Part shown: in pieces, positions 7,323 through 13,910 of the stretch
Numbering within the stretch: position 1 is the first letter of the stretch
How the letters are laid out: each line of letters opens with the position of its first letter
Assembly: GCA_947630425.1 (NCBI GenBank)
Contig: CANRHN010000012.1
Span: forward strand, 1-40,087
DNA from: an uncultured Clostridia bacterium
Lineage (GTDB): Bacteria; Bacillota; Clostridia; Christensenellales; CAG-314
Direction: 5' to 3'
DNA: 40,087 nucleotides
Made by a program: the position numbers and the translations under genes
The notes under the pieces: model-generated
The model's database searches: none
Told to the model about the DNA's origin: nothing
What the model saw: the letters and a program-made list of their open reading frames with translations, nothing else

Positions 7323-7679
7323 ATGGAAAAATCCGAAATTATTGCAAGGATTGGCTACATAAGAGTGCGTGCCAAGCTGACGCAAAAAGCACTTTCGTGC
7401 GCGATAGGCATGAACCCGAACTACATAAACCGTTTGGAAAGCAAAAAGGATTTTTTGCCGAGCCTTGAGGTGTTGATGAAGATCATTGAGGAGTGTGGCA
7501 GCACGGAGGAGGAGTTTTTCAGCCCCGACATTGTAAATTTTGCCCAAAACAAAACGTTTACCGACAAGGTGCTTGCACTACCCGAAAACACACGGCAATT
7601 TATTCTTACGTGCGACCCGTCCCTTATGGAGCTGTTTTGTAAAGTGAACGAACGGGGCGTAAAGCTAGACGGAAAGTAA
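7323..7679 (+). CDS. XRE-family helix-turn-helix transcriptional regulator
   Basis: A 118-aa protein. Residues about 5-65 form a Cro/CI-type HTH: IGYIRVRAKLTQKALSCAIGMNPNYINRLESKKDFLPSLEVLMKI, with the usual LTQxxLS helix 2 and the NPNYINRLE recognition helix. The remaining ~50 aa (FTDKVLALPENTRQFILTCDPSLMELF) is a small C-terminal domain with no family I recognise. AAGGGAG lies upstream of the ATG with a -10-like TATAAT at 7288-7293 and no clear -35. It is divergent from the lipoprotein operon, with the paired TTACCAAGAAT sites between them, so it may control that operon and itself; this is inference from position. Confidence 0.9.
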   Translation: MEKSEIIARIGYIRVRAKLTQKALSCAIGMNPNYINRLESKKDFLPSLEVLMKIIEECGSTEEEFFSPDIVNFAQNKTFTDKVLALPENTRQFILTCDPSLMELFCKVNERGVKLDGK

Positions 7680-7711
7680 AAAAAAACGTTTTGCAAAGTG
7701 ACAAATAATCT

Positions 7712-7740
7712 TTGACAATTACGAAATTGTTTGCTATACT
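7712..7740 (+). promoter_or_regulatory. tRNA-Thr promoter
   Basis: TTGACA (7712-7717), 17 bp, TATACT (7735-7740) with TGC before the -10, ending 20 bp before the tRNA. Confidence 0.88.
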
Positions 7741-7760
7741 GTAAAAGCATCAAAAGATTT

Positions 7761-7836
7761 GCTGGTGTGGCTCAGTCGGTAGAGCAAGTGATTCGTAATC
7801 ACTAGGTCGGGAGTTCGATTCTCTTCACCAGCACCA
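7761..7836 (+). tRNA. tRNA-Thr, anticodon CGT
   Basis: The cloverleaf folds fully: acceptor GCTGGTG/CACCAGC, D-stem GCTC/GAGC, anticodon stem AGTGA/TCACT with loop TTCGTAA (anticodon CGT, reading ACG), and T-arm GGGAG-TTCGATT-CTCTT with two G-U pairs. The 3' CCA is encoded (7834-7836). It has its own promoter and a terminator just downstream. Confidence 0.97.
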
Positions 7837-7864
7837 AACGCCTACGTGAGTGGGCGTTTTTTTT
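7836..7864 (+). terminator. tRNA-Thr terminator
   Basis: AAACGCC / GGCGTTT hairpin followed by a run of eight T directly after the encoded CCA. Confidence 0.85.
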
Positions 7865-7868
7865 GTGG

Positions 7869-7881
7869 GGTCGGGAGTTCG
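7869..7881 (+). repeat. 13-bp duplicate of the tRNA T-arm
   Basis: GGTCGGGAGTTCG repeats tRNA bases 7805-7817 exactly, 64 bp downstream. It could be an old attachment-site scar or a chance partial duplication; no integrase is in the window. Confidence 0.45.
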
Positions 7882-8118
7882 CTCAGCCGAACGAACGCAG
7901 TGAGTGAACGCCACGAGTGAACATTTGTTTTATAGTCTTTTTCTTTTCTGACTTTTTACCATAAAAAATAGCTTCCCCGAGAGTGTGGGCGTGGCGCGTA
8001 AAGCCAATCACCACAGTGTGGTGTTGGTAGCAGCCACGCGCTCGCCGCTTCTGACTTACCGCGGAGAGCGATCCTTGTTGTCCCCGACAGGGGAAAAGGG
8101 ACGAAATATTTATTTTTT
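7882..8118. other. Intergenic stretch without recognisable genes
   Basis: The stretch includes GAACGCAGTGAGTGAACGCCACGAGTGAAC-like short direct repeats (GTGAGTGAACG, CACGAGTGAAC) and an inverted CACCACAGTGTGGTG. No ORF carries a ribosome binding site. It leads into the repeat cluster. Confidence 0.4.
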
Positions 8119-8179
8119 GTCGAAACTCATCCACCGCTTCGCGGTTCCCCTTCTCTTGCGTCCTCAAGAGAAGGCTTAA
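8119..8179 (-). repeat. REP-like palindromic element, copy 1
   Basis: Read on the minus strand: a perfect 10-bp hairpin CCTTCTCTTG/CAAGAGAAGG (8149-8174), a second hairpin ACCGC-GAA-GCGGT, then GGATGAGTTTCGAC. Copies 2 and 3 lie near 22618-22787 and 32532-32596. The form resembles dispersed two-hairpin intergenic repeats that I recall from Clostridia. Confidence 0.75.
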
Positions 8180-8181
8180 AA

Positions 8182-8511
8182 GAAAACACCCCCAACCTTG
8201 TTTAACACAGAATCGAAGGTGTTTGCACTCAAAACAATCTGCAATACACTACTACGAAGAAGTACACCCAAACCTTATATAACAGGGAGCGAGGGTACTC
8301 CGTGAAAAATAATCTGCAACGAACACCTCGCAATAAATTGTTACGAAGAAAACCACTCCCAACCTTGTTCAACACAGCCGCGAGTGTGTTTCCCGAAAAA
8401 TAATCTGCAACGAGTACCTTGCACAAATTTTATTTTGTCCCTTTACTAAAGGGTGCAAGGTACGAGCGAAGCCCTTTTTTCGGGGAATATGCGAGCGGCA
8501 CTGCGAAGCCC
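8182..8511 (-). repeat. Composite tandem-hairpin repeat, array 1
   Basis: Three units of about 80-90 bp share CCAACCTTGTT, AATAATCTGCAACGA and TACGAAGAA blocks. In each, the bases flanking the core pair with each other although the bases differ between units (AAACACC/GGTGTTT, AGTAC/GTACT, CACTC/GAGTG). The array ends in an 11-bp stem GTACCTTGCAC/GTGCAAGGTAC (8414-8463) and two copies of GCGAAGCCC. On the minus strand it starts about 40 bp after the YhhN stop codon. Track ORFs inside it are chance readings. Confidence 0.8.
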
Positions 8512-8552
8512 TTTTTTCACGGAGTTGCCCGAGCGACACTTTGGTCGGAAAC

Positions 8553-9263
8553 TCAAAGCAAACAGGTTGCCAAGCCGAAATAGATAAGCGTTTGACCGAT
8601 AAGGTAGCTCAACATGGTGTAAAACTCGCCGCGCTTGATACCGCGCTTGTTGGTTACGTAGTTGACGAAAAGGTCACTCAGCACGTAAACGACATAGCCC
8701 AGCAAAATCATAAGCTCGCGTGCGGCAAATTTGCCGTCAATCAGCACCATCAGCGCAAGTGCAATGTTGACAAAGTGAAAGCACGCATAGGCGGGGCACA
8801 CCGCCGCAACGGCAACGCTTGCGTCTTTTTCGCGCGTAAAGTAGCCCACAAACCCCGCAAGCAGCACCACGCCCGCCAAAATCGCCCAAGCATAATCGGG
8901 GAATTTGTAGCTCAACAGCTTGGTTTGGTTGATTGCGTTAAGAACGTGCGCCGCCGCAAACACCGCCGCACCCGTCAAAAAGTACTTGGGGTCTTTGTTG
9001 TTGACAAGCAACAAATCGCCCACGGCGGAAACCCAGCAGGACGCGTATAGCAACGGGTAGTTGGGGGCTAAAAATGCCAATGCCGCGCCCAACAGCACCA
9101 TACAAAATGGTCTGGTGAGCTTGCGCCAAAAGGATTTTGACATGTAGCAAAACGTCAAATGTACCGCGCAAACGGCAACAAACAACGAAAAGAACAGCCA
9201 AAATGCCGCCTGAAAGCCGCTGCCCGTTTCTTCAAATGGTGACGCAAACAACAAAGCGTTCAT
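8553..9263 (-). CDS. YhhN/TMEM86-family membrane protein (putative lysoplasmalogenase)
   Basis: A 236-aa multi-pass protein with about eight hydrophobic segments. It carries the YhhN family pattern: KLTRPFCMVLLGAALAF near the start, YASCWVSAVGDLLLV with the conserved Gly-Asp, then YFLTGAAVFAAAHVLNA with the conserved His, and a late YVLSDLFVNYV block with its Asp. Characterised TMEM86 members hydrolyse the vinyl-ether bond of lysoplasmalogens; many anaerobic Clostridia make plasmalogens, which fits, but activity is inferred. The start at 9263 (ATG) is preferred over the GTG at 9272, since GAGGTG sits 6-7 bases upstream. It is monocistronic, with promoter 9295-9323 just after the ABC importer operon, and followed by the composite repeat array. 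Confidence 0.85.
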   Translation of the reverse strand: MNALLFASPFEETGSGFQAAFWLFFSLFVAVCAVHLTFCYMSKSFWRKLTRPFCMVLLGAALAFLAPNYPLLYASCWVSAVGDLLLVNNKDPKYFLTGAAVFAAAHVLNAINQTKLLSYKFPDYAWAILAGVVLLAGFVGYFTREKDASVAVAAVCPAYACFHFVNIALALMVLIDGKFAARELMILLGYVVYVLSDLFVNYVTNKRGIKRGEFYTMLSYLIGQTLIYFGLATCLL

Positions 9264-9294
9264 AAACTGCACCTCAATTGGTTAGTTTTGTTTC

Positions 9295-9323
9295 AGTATA
9301 ACAAAAATTTGTTCAAATTGCAA
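9295..9323 (-). promoter_or_regulatory. Promoter of the YhhN gene
   Basis: Minus strand TTGCAA (9318-9323), 17 bp, TATACT (9295-9300), in the short gap after the ABC importer operon. Confidence 0.8.
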
Positions 9324-9330
9324 CATTTTT

Positions 9331-10113
9331 TCAGCTACGGGACAAAAAGGCTTTGGTGCGTTCCTGACGAGGAGACGTGAACATCTGTTCGGGAGAGCCT
9401 TCCTCCACTATCACGCCGCCGTCCATAAAAACGACATGGTTTGCAACATCGCGGGCAAAGCCCATTTCGTGAGTTACCACAAGCATTGTAAGCCCCTGCT
9501 CGGCAAGCGTTTTCATTGTGGCAAGCACCTCGCCCACCATTTCGGGGTCTAACGCGCTGGTTGGCTCGTCGAACAACAGCACTTCGGGGTTCATGCACAG
9601 CGCACGCGCAATGGCGACGCGCTGTTTTTGTCCGCCCGAAAGCTGACGAGGTTTGGCGTTTACAAAAGCGTCCATGCCCACCACCCGAAGATATTTCAGA
9701 GCAAGAGCCTCCGCTTCCGCTCTTTTCAATTTGAGTACCTTTCTCGGTCCGAGGGTGCAATTGTGCAGCACGTTAAGGTTGTTGAACAGGTTGAAGGACT
9801 GAAACACCATTCCCACGCGCCGACGAAGCAAATTGGCTTTGCGTGCGGCGGTCACGTTCTCGCCGTGGAACAAAATTCGTCCCGAGGTGGGCTGTTCAAA
9901 CAAATTGATACATCTCAACAGCGTGCTTTTGCCGCTGCCGCTTGGACCTATGATGCAGGTGACGTCGCCCTGCCGCACGGAAAAATCGATGTCCTTCAGC
10001 ACAATGTGGTCGCCAAAGCTTTTGCCGAGGTGTTCCACGCGCACCAACGGTTCGTCTGCGTTTGTTGCCGTTACAGCGCCGTTTTGAAGATATGGGGTGG
10101 AATTTTCAGTCAT
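9331..10113 (-). CDS. Amino-acid ABC importer, ATP-binding subunit (probably lysine)
   Basis: A 260-aa ATPase of the polar amino acid family (GlnQ/HisP-like). Walker A is GPSGSGKST (about residues 56-64), the Q-loop VFQSFNLF, the signature [15 protein letters not shown], Walker [15 protein letters not shown], and the H-loop VTHEMGFA, so it looks fully active. The first ~20 residues ([19 protein letters not shown]) are a nonconserved lead. The start has GAGAGGT upstream and overlaps the permease stop by 8 bases, indicating translational coupling. It is the last gene of the riboswitch-controlled operon and powers uptake at the cytoplasmic membrane. Substrate specificity is taken from the upstream lysine riboswitch, not from this protein. 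Confidence 0.93.
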   Translation of the reverse strand: MTENSTPYLQNGAVTATNADEPLVRVEHLGKSFGDHIVLKDIDFSVRQGDVTCIIGPSGSGKSTLLRCINLFEQPTSGRILFHGENVTAARKANLLRRRVGMVFQSFNLFNNLNVLHNCTLGPRKVLKLKRAEAEALALKYLRVVGMDAFVNAKPRQLSGGQKQRVAIARALCMNPEVLLFDEPTSALDPEMVGEVLATMKTLAEQGLTMLVVTHEMGFARDVANHVVFMDGGVIVEEGSPEQMFTSPRQERTKAFLSRS

Positions 10114-10855
10114 GCTTTACCTCTCTTGCAAACGTTTCGGCGTCGGGATTTTGCGAGCCTAAAATTTTGTAGTTTTTGCCGCCGTCCATTTTGCGTTCCA
10201 CAAGGCGCAAGATCATGCTGATACCGAAGGTGAGAACAAAGTAAACCATTGCCACCAGCAGGTATGTCTGGAAGGTTTTGTAGGTTTGCGTAACGATGTC
10301 CTTTGCCACAAAAAACAGCTCGGTAAAGCCTATCACGTTAAGCACGGACGTGTCCTTGATGTTGATGACAAACTCGTTGCTGACGCTGGGCAAAATGTTT
10401 CGCATCGCCTGAGGCAACACAACGTTGAACATTGTTTGCGCGTGAGTAAGCCCCAACGCATGTGCTCCCTCGAATTGACCCTTGTCTATGGAAATGATGC
10501 CTCCGCGCACAATTTCCGCCATGTACGCGCCCGTGTTGACGGAGACAATCACCAATCCGCTGACGGTGACGTCCAACGTTTTGCCGTCGTTGAGCAGGGC
10601 AAACCCCCAAAAGATGACCATTGCCTGCACCATCATGGGCGTTCCGCGAAACACCTCTACGTAAGCGGAAAGCAGGTAGTCGCCTGCTTTTTTGAATACC
10701 AATGCCACCTTGTTTTTGGGATTGGGTATCGTGCGGTAGACGCCTATAAGTATGCCTATCAAAAGCCCCGCAAGCGTGCCTATCACCGCCACGAGCATGG
10801 TGTAGCCCACGCCGAGAAGTATGTCGGAGTAGTATTCGCGCAGTATTTCCAACAT
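10106..10855 (-). CDS. Amino-acid ABC importer, permease subunit (probably lysine)
   Basis: A 249-aa HisM/GlnP-type permease with about five membrane helices and the family's EAA-loop region ([41 protein letters not shown]), where the conserved EAA...G appears as EGAHALG. The typical [10 protein letters not shown] segment is at about residues 68-77. It starts 8 bases after the binding-protein stop and overlaps the ATPase start, within a compact three-gene operon. It would form the membrane pore as a homodimer because only one permease gene is present. Lysine is the probable substrate, given the riboswitch. Confidence 0.93.
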   Translation of the reverse strand: MLEILREYYSDILLGVGYTMLVAVIGTLAGLLIGILIGVYRTIPNPKNKVALVFKKAGDYLLSAYVEVFRGTPMMVQAMVIFWGFALLNDGKTLDVTVSGLVIVSVNTGAYMAEIVRGGIISIDKGQFEGAHALGLTHAQTMFNVVLPQAMRNILPSVSNEFVINIKDTSVLNVIGFTELFFVAKDIVTQTYKTFQTYLLVAMVYFVLTFGISMILRLVERKMDGGKNYKILGSQNPDAETFAREVKHD

Positions 10856-10863
10856 TTTTTACG

Positions 10864-11736
10864 TTACTCCACGATGTTTTTTCCGCTGGAAAGCTCGATT
10901 GCTTTGTTCATAAGCTCTTGGCGTTGCGCGTCCGTGATGCCTTGGAGAATTTCGTTGACCTGTGCCGTGAGGCTGCTGCCCTTTTTGATGCCGACGGCAA
11001 TTGCCGTGTCCGCTTCGGTGGCGACAAAGCCCGTGGTGTTGTTATGCAGGCGCACGTAGTCAAACTCGGGATTGGACGCGCAGTTTTCGATTGCGCCCGG
11101 TTCTTCCGCCACGTAGGCGTCGATGGCTTTTGTTTTTAACGCGTTTATAAGCGCGGGAAAATCGGCGAGCGGCGTTTGCGGCTCTATACCGTAGCTCGGA
11201 CCCTGCTGCTGCAAGGCGTCATCGTGGAAAGTGCCCTTTTGCGCGGCAACCTTTGCGCCGTTGAAGTCGGACAACTGCGTTTTGCCGTAGTACTTGCCGT
11301 CTTTACGCACCACCAACACAAGATTGCTTTGGTAGTAAGGTTCGGAAAAGTCGATCTGCTCCTTGCGCTCGTCGGTGGGAGACATTCCGGCAATAATCAT
11401 GTCTACAGTGCCCGCGTTAAGGGCGGGAATAAGCGCATCCCACTCCATTTTTACCACCACAAGCTCCTTGCCGAGGCTTTCTGCAAGCTGTTTGGCTATC
11501 ATCACGTCGTAGCCGTTGGCGTAGCTGTTACGCACCCTGCGGTAGTTGGTGTTGTAAATCTGCACCGCGCCGTTGCTGTCGTCTCGCTGCGTGTAGTTGA
11601 AGGGCGAGTAGGCGCACTCCAAGCCGACGTACAGCTTGCCATCCTGCTTTCCGTTACAAGCGACAAGAGTCAGCGCGCATGTGGCAACGAGTACCGCCGC
11701 CGTCAAAACGAGCAATGCTTTTGTAAGTTTTTTCAT
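10864..11736 (-). CDS. Amino-acid ABC importer, substrate-binding lipoprotein (probably lysine)
   Basis: A 290-aa family-3 periplasmic-type binding protein anchored as a lipoprotein (lipobox LVAC, Cys at about residue 28). Typical segments include GKLYVGLECAYSPFNYTQ, GYDVMIAKQLAESLGKELVVVKMEWDALIPALNAGTVDMIIAGMSPTDERKEQIDFSEPYY and VAAQKGTFHDDAL. The start has AAGGAGAAACTCAA before the ATG. It is the first gene after the lysine riboswitch and its two terminators, so expression should fall when lysine is plentiful. That control makes lysine the likely ligand; arginine or ornithine would be alternatives for this family. Confidence 0.93.
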   Translation of the reverse strand: MKKLTKALLVLTAAVLVATCALTLVACNGKQDGKLYVGLECAYSPFNYTQRDDSNGAVQIYNTNYRRVRNSYANGYDVMIAKQLAESLGKELVVVKMEWDALIPALNAGTVDMIIAGMSPTDERKEQIDFSEPYYQSNLVLVVRKDGKYYGKTQLSDFNGAKVAAQKGTFHDDALQQQGPSYGIEPQTPLADFPALINALKTKAIDAYVAEEPGAIENCASNPEFDYVRLHNNTTGFVATEADTAIAVGIKKGSSLTAQVNEILQGITDAQRQELMNKAIELSSGKNIVE

Positions 11737-11793
11737 TTGAGTTTCTCCTTAAAACGTATTTAACCGATAACCCTTCAACTGCTTGCCGCAAGG

Positions 11794-11837
11794 TAAAAAA
11801 AGCCCGCAACAAGCGAGCGGTAACGCCGTTGCGGACT
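11794..11837 (-). terminator. Second riboswitch-controlled terminator
   Basis: Minus strand hairpin GTCCGCAAC / GTTGCGGGC followed by TTTTTTT. Its 5' arm TCCGCAAC is also perfectly complementary to the 3' arm GTTGCGGA of the upstream terminator, so the two can exchange partners. Confidence 0.85.
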
Positions 11838-11849
11838 GTTTGCAAAACA

Positions 11850-11888
11850 AAACAAAAATTCCGCAACAAGCGAAGCTATATTGCGGAA
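11850..11888 (-). terminator. First riboswitch-controlled terminator
   Basis: Minus strand hairpin TTCCGCAA / TTGCGGAA followed by TTTTTG. A competing pairing TATATTG / CAATATA joins the aptamer's 3' flank to the 5' arm region and would act as antiterminator when the aptamer is empty. Confidence 0.85.
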
Positions 11889-11899
11889 AAAATCAACAA

Positions 11900-12066
11900 T
11901 ATACGATAGCGCTCCACTTGCGTGACAGTACGACGCATATTGTACGCCGTCCCAGCGCAGCAACCCCTCAGACAAGGCAACTGCACTTCGGTTGCTTCCC
12001 CTTTACCGCCTGCGCGTTTGTCTGACCGCGCGGGTTTGTCATGGAAGCCACAACCTCTATCAATTA
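11900..12066 (-). promoter_or_regulatory. Lysine riboswitch (L box) aptamer
   Basis: The minus strand carries the L-box core in order: GATAGAGG closing P1, P2 arms GGCTTCC/GGGGAAGC, then CCGAAG, P3 (GCAGTTGCC/GGTTGCTGC), GCTGGGAC, P4 (ACGGCGTA/TGCGTCGT), CTGTCA, a short P5 with a GCAA loop, and GTGGAGCGCTATC closing P1. These match the lysC leader consensus. It lies directly downstream of a promoter and upstream of two terminators and the ABC importer, so it should switch off transcription when lysine binds. Confidence 0.94.
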
Positions 12067-12073
12067 TGTAAAC

Positions 12074-12102
12074 ATCTTAACACACGCAGCCGCAGTTGTC
12101 AA
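12074..12102 (-). promoter_or_regulatory. Promoter of the lysine-riboswitch operon
   Basis: Minus strand TTGACA (12097-12102), 17 bp, TAAGAT (12074-12079), a few bases before the aptamer. Confidence 0.87.
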
Positions 12103-12180
12103 ACAAAAACGGACTGTTTTTTCAAATCCGTCGTTGTTCGCCTGTTGCGTGCGCTCTTTTCAAAGCAAGAAAAGGGCTTT

Positions 12181-12855
12181 TTACTGCAGCCATTTGTCTA
12201 AGGTACGCGTAAACCTTTTCAGCTCCGCCTCGTCCTTCGGGTGCCATTTGACGTGATCGTCGTTCCAAATGCCGTACTCCGCGACCGTTTTGTCGTCGCA
12301 AGAGTTGCCCAACCAATCGGCGCGCGCGGCAACAAGCTCCGTTTTTGTCACCGTCGCCTGCGCCACTGCGGAAATGAGATATTTTTCCAGCTCGGCAAGC
12401 GATTTCAGGTCGCCGACGGGCAAAAACGCCACCTCGAGGTGCTTTTCGATATAGTCGGTGACGGCGGCTTCCGTTTGCGCGTCCCCCTTTTCGCTTTTGA
12501 GCAACCACTTGTTCAGCTTTTTACCGTTGCCAACAAGCAGACTGCTACCTATATGCTTGCGCAAAATGCTGCGGTTTTTGCTGCCGACAAGGTGATTGAA
12601 CACTCTCGACAGCAATCCGTTGGCGTTTGACGGCTCGTGCGTGCCTATGCGCACAATGCGTTTGGGCGAGGACAGCTTGTCCGTCATCACGTAGATACCG
12701 TTCATCGGCAGAGCGTTCTCATCCTTGAAGGCTATAAACACCTTTCCCTCGGAAAAGCTCACCGTGGGAGAATTGCTTGCCACCTTGTTCAGCAATTTGT
12801 CATACATTTCCGCCGAGATCTCGGCGTATTTGAGCATCAGTTCTTCGCGTTTCAT
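12181..12855 (-). CDS. GIY-YIG-like nuclease-fold protein
   Basis: A 224-aa protein. A GIY segment (MNGIYVMTDK) is followed 13 residues later by RIVRIGTHEP, then a loop with LLSRVFNHLVGSKNRSILRKHIGSSLL. This resembles a GIY-YIG subfamily in which the second motif reads RIVRVGTH and conserved Arg, His and a downstream Glu complete the site; here the second-motif Tyr is replaced by Arg. Such domains cut DNA; the biological target is unknown. The start at 12855 has GGAGGCAGGT upstream, whereas the track's 12888 start lacks support. It has its own promoter (12877-12905) and faces the riboswitch promoter region downstream. No restriction or mobile genes lie next to it. Confidence 0.68.
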   Translation of the reverse strand: MKREELMLKYAEISAEMYDKLLNKVASNSPTVSFSEGKVFIAFKDENALPMNGIYVMTDKLSSPKRIVRIGTHEPSNANGLLSRVFNHLVGSKNRSILRKHIGSSLLVGNGKKLNKWLLKSEKGDAQTEAAVTDYIEKHLEVAFLPVGDLKSLAELEKYLISAVAQATVTKTELVAARADWLGNSCDDKTVAEYGIWNDDHVKWHPKDEAELKRFTRTLDKWLQ

Positions 12856-12876
12856 ACCTGCCTCCAAACAAAATGT

Positions 12877-12905
12877 ATTGTAGCACACTCATTCGCAGAT
12901 GACAA
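12877..12905 (-). promoter_or_regulatory. Promoter of the GIY-YIG-like gene, with palindrome over the -35
   Basis: Minus strand TTGTCA (12900-12905), 17 bp, TACAAT (12877-12882). An inverted repeat CGCAGAT-GACAAT-ATCTGCG (12894-12913) spans the -35 and could be an operator. Confidence 0.7.
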
Positions 12906-12979
12906 TATCTGCGACGAAAATAGCCTTTTTTCCGTCAAAAATACGCATAAATCGCAAACGCAAGCGTTTTGAAGAGCTT

Positions 12980-13909
12980 TCAGCCCCTTACGCGGCGCGC
13001 GGTGTGACGCCTGTTTTGCAACACCACTATCGTCACGTAAGCGACAAGCAGCAACGCGCAAGTGCCCAGCAGTATAACGTACATACTCCACAGCGGGATC
13101 TGTGTTTTGCTTACATACAGATTGCCGTCAAAGCTATCCAAAACAGCTTTTTGCCCCTGTTCGGACAAGCCTTGTCTGCCAAGCTCTTTTACATAGCCTT
13201 GCATAAAGTGTACGCGCGTTATGCCCACGCTGTACGTGCCGGGAAGTACGCACAGCACGTTTCTGACTCCTTCGTCAAATTGCGACAGAGGCATATATGC
13301 GCCGCAAATAAAGCCGTACAGACTGCTTACCAACGTCGATACGGCGGAAAGCGCGCCCTGTGTGCCGATATAGCTTTCTATAACGCCCGCAAGCAATGTG
13401 CCGAACAGCACGCAGCAAAGGGTGTCTGCAAGTATAAGTAAAACGTCGACAAAGGAAATGTACCAACCCACTATCGCAAGATACACAAATCCCACCGCGA
13501 TTACTGCCAACATCACCGTGAGGGTGACAAGAAAGTTGGCGGCAAAGTAGCTGAGCGAAAGCGTCGTGCCCTTGACGGGTGAGGTTTTGAGGTCGTTGAC
13601 AGAGCCTTCTATTTTGTCCTGTATCATCACCGCGTTGGAGCATATAGCCACCGTCACCGCACACACCGACACCACAGAGGACAACAACCAACTGCCTGCA
13701 AGCCCATTGACGAGGCGCGCGTCCGTTTCAAAACCGAATTGCTCGAAAATTCCCTTAAAGGAGCTGATGTACACCTCTCTCAAAAAGGTGACGAACAACA
13801 CAAGCAGTATCATCGGGGTGATGAGCGACACAAAAAACAGAAACTTGTCTTTGAAGTAACACTTCATATTGCGCACGGTCAACGCCCAAAATTTTTTTAG
13901 TTCTTTCAT
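12980..13909 (-). CDS. ABC-2 type exporter permease
   Basis: A 309-aa membrane protein with the ABC-2 layout: a cytoplasmic N-terminus (FWALTVRNMKCYFKDKFLFFVSLITPMILLVLF), a long extracytoplasmic loop, then a cluster of helices ending near YVILLGTCALLLVAYVTIVVL and a basic tail. The loop containing DKIEGSVNDLKTSPVKGTTLSLSYF matches the drug/lantibiotic/polysaccharide export permeases (DrrB/NodJ-like). It follows the ATPase gene by one base and is the third gene of the TetR-led operon. The cargo is unknown; with a TetR repressor, efflux of a toxic compound is a reasonable guess. Confidence 0.88.
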   Translation of the reverse strand: MKELKKFWALTVRNMKCYFKDKFLFFVSLITPMILLVLFVTFLREVYISSFKGIFEQFGFETDARLVNGLAGSWLLSSVVSVCAVTVAICSNAVMIQDKIEGSVNDLKTSPVKGTTLSLSYFAANFLVTLTVMLAVIAVGFVYLAIVGWYISFVDVLLILADTLCCVLFGTLLAGVIESYIGTQGALSAVSTLVSSLYGFICGAYMPLSQFDEGVRNVLCVLPGTYSVGITRVHFMQGYVKELGRQGLSEQGQKAVLDSFDGNLYVSKTQIPLWSMYVILLGTCALLLVAYVTIVVLQNRRHTARRVRG

Positions 13910-13910
13910 G

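Noticed and set aside
8182-8511. CRISPR array
   Set aside because: Only three units of unequal length, with no regular unique spacers and no cas genes. The variable bases pair with each other.
8119-8511. Retron or other RT-associated msr-msd RNA
   Set aside because: No reverse transcriptase gene is present in the window, and the hairpins occur as tandem units at two loci.
12142-12175. Terminator of the GIY-YIG-like gene (CTTTTC...GAAAAG)
   Set aside because: The stem is short and A/T-rich and lacks a following T-run, so I do not call it.
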